DNA from: an uncultured Treponema sp.
Lineage (GTDB): Bacteria > Spirochaetota > Spirochaetia > Treponematales > Treponemataceae
Direction: 5' to 3'
DNA length: 6,429 bases
NCBI GenBank assembly: GCA_934691925.1
Contig: CAKUTI010000057.1
Coordinates: 1 to 6,429, forward strand
Part shown: piece after piece, positions 5,708-6,429 of the stretch
How positions within the stretch are numbered: position 1 is the stretch's first letter
How the letters are laid out: the number at the start of each line of letters is the position of its first letter
Program-made: the position numbers and the translations under genes
Notes under the pieces: generated by a model
Told to the model about the DNA's origin: nothing
Database searches by the model: none
What the model saw: the letters and a program-made list of their open reading frames with translations, nothing else

Positions 5708-6319
5708 ATGAAAAAAATTCCTTTGCCATCAAAAAAACGTCTCGTTTTGCTTTCAAGATTTTTGGAGCAAGTTGACGAAAAAAAAATCACTTCGGTTCAA
5801 ATTTCTGAGAAAACTCTTTGGAGTGAGGCGACAATCCGGCGCGATATTTCGCTTTTGGAGCTTCACAACGGCGTTTCAAACGGCTACGACGTGAAAATCT
5901 TAAAAAAAGCGATTGACGAGGCGTTCGGGCTTTGCGGAAACGGTGAAAATTCGCAGAAGCACAACTGCGCGATTGTCGGGCTGGGAAATCTTGGCCAGGC
6001 TTTTTTGGAAAATTCTGTTTTCGAGAGCGGAATTTTCGCGCTTGTGGCGGCGTTTGACTCAAATCAAAACCGCGTTGAAATCCTAAAATCGAAAATTCCG
6101 CTTTATCAGACCCTAGATTTGGAAAAAATCATCAGACAGAAAAAAATCGAATTCGTGATTTTGACAGTTGAGGACGAAAAAGCCCAGAAAATGACCGACC
6201 GTCTCGTAAAATACGGCGTAAAAGGAATTGTGAATTATACAAACGTGATTTTGACCGTGCCGGAAGGCTTTAAGCTTGAAAACGCATCGCCTGAAAAATC
6301 GCTTGCCGGGCTTGTGTAA
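5708..6319 (+). CDS. rex: Divergent Rex-type redox-sensing transcriptional repressor
   Basis: 203 residues; Rex is usually about 210. Rex is a cytoplasmic dimer that represses fermentation and respiration genes and leaves DNA when NADH rises relative to NAD+. Residues 1-62 form the winged helix: LPSKKRL at the start, ISEKTLWSEATIRRDIS as recognition region (SATIRRDFS in Bacillus Rex), and NGYDV ending the wing. The Rossmann domain has IVGLGNLGQAF (G91, G93, G96), AFDSN with D117 as expected for NAD(H) ribose binding, FVILTVEDEKAQKMTDRL, and GVKGIVNYTNVILTVPEGF matching the GIKGILNF...NVPE segment. Divergence is marked: the F-G before the wing is L-E, the wing's basic pair (GKKGYGY type) is replaced by Gly-Val, and the ILTVPA proline is Glu. 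The ATG at 5708 has only a weak GGA ribosome site 6 bases upstream. Family assignment is firm; whether it binds the classical operator is doubtful. Confidence 0.9.
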   Translation: MKKIPLPSKKRLVLLSRFLEQVDEKKITSVQISEKTLWSEATIRRDISLLELHNGVSNGYDVKILKKAIDEAFGLCGNGENSQKHNCAIVGLGNLGQAFLENSVFESGIFALVAAFDSNQNRVEILKSKIPLYQTLDLEKIIRQKKIEFVILTVEDEKAQKMTDRLVKYGVKGIVNYTNVILTVPEGFKLENASPEKSLAGLV

Positions 6320-6334
6320 ATTTCATATTTTAAT

Positions 6335-6362
6335 CGCTTATTCCACAAAGCGGCGTTTTTTT
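6335..6362 (+). terminator. Weak candidate terminator after rex
   Basis: CGCTT (6335-6339) pairs with AAGCG (6348-6352) around an 8-base loop; three bases later comes a run of seven T (6356-6362). The stem is only 5 bp and is separated from the T-run, so it is a poor terminator and read-through into the next gene is likely. Confidence 0.35.
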
Positions 6363-6363
6363 G

Positions 6364-6369
6364 TAAAAT
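6364..6369 (+). promoter_or_regulatory. Possible -10 box just before the last gene
   Basis: TAAAAT matches the -10 consensus at 5 of 6 positions. No convincing -35 is seen at normal spacing (TTCCAC at 6341-6346 is a poor match). If used, transcription would start at about the ATG at 6377, giving a leaderless message. Confidence 0.25.
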
Positions 6370-6376
6370 GCTTTCT

Positions 6377-6429
6377 ATGAAAACTGTAGACGAGACAACT
6401 CTTTCAAATTTGCTGCAGCTCAGCCGGCT
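6377..6429 (+). CDS. N-terminus of a gene running off the window, possibly Asp/Glu-tRNA amidotransferase subunit C
   Basis: Seventeen codons from the ATG at 6377 read MKTVDETTLSNLLQLSR and remain open to the window end. The pattern of an acidic start then a Leu-rich helix ending L-x-x-L-(A/S)-R resembles the start of GatC, the small subunit that helps GatAB amidate mischarged Glu-tRNA(Gln) or Asp-tRNA(Asn). This rests on few residues, so no symbol is given. An in-frame ATG at 6368 would add three residues (MLS); neither start has a clear Shine-Dalgarno. It begins 57 bases after the rex stop in the same direction and may be read through from rex. Confidence 0.45.
   Translation, partial: MKTVDETTLSNLLQLSR

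Noticed and set aside
5605..5790. Minus-strand frame of 61 codons across the rex start
   Set aside because: It overlaps the rex promoter and first codons, has no recognisable domain, and rex is firmly identified.

Overview
The window looks like chromosomal DNA from a Treponema-like spirochaete. This is inferred from four things: A/T-rich intergenic DNA, weak Shine-Dalgarno sites, a GTP-type phosphoenolpyruvate carboxykinase, and a lipoprotein signal with a loose, spirochaete-style lipobox. No rRNA, tRNA, mobile element or CRISPR array is visible, and the genus assignment has not been tested by any search.

Layout. (1) Bases 1-920 hold the C-terminal half of a GTP-dependent PEP carboxykinase (pckG). 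A strong intrinsic terminator follows at 992-1027. (2) A good sigma70-type promoter at 1030-1058 starts a two-gene unit. The first gene (1123-3573) encodes a membrane c-di-GMP signalling protein with an extracytoplasmic substrate-binding-like sensor, a GGDEF domain with a broken active-site motif, and an EAL domain whose key residues are all present. The second (3577-4197) starts 3 bases after the first one's stop. It encodes a short RelB/DinJ-like antitoxin domain joined to a long acidic, Ser/Glu/Asn-rich tail, with no toxin gene next to it. (3) A 232-base convergent gap (4198-4429) holds small hairpins and a repeated 11-mer. (4) On the minus strand, 4430-5410 encodes a predicted lipoprotein of the endonuclease/exonuclease/phosphatase fold. 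(5) A roughly 300-base divergent A/T-rich region (5411-5707) carries three tandem 10-bp repeats and a widely spaced inverted repeat. (6) 5708-6319 encodes a divergent Rex-type NADH-sensing repressor. (7) At 6377 the first 17 codons of another gene, possibly gatC, run off the window.

How they may work together. pckG (gluconeogenic or anaplerotic carbon flow) and rex (redox control of fermentation genes) both fit an anaerobic fermenter, but nothing shows a direct link between them. The c-di-GMP gene and the RelB-like gene are probably co-transcribed and translationally coupled. This pair is the most unusual feature here: a likely phosphodiesterase receptor linked to an orphan antitoxin-type DNA-binding or dimerisation domain with a disordered acidic tail.
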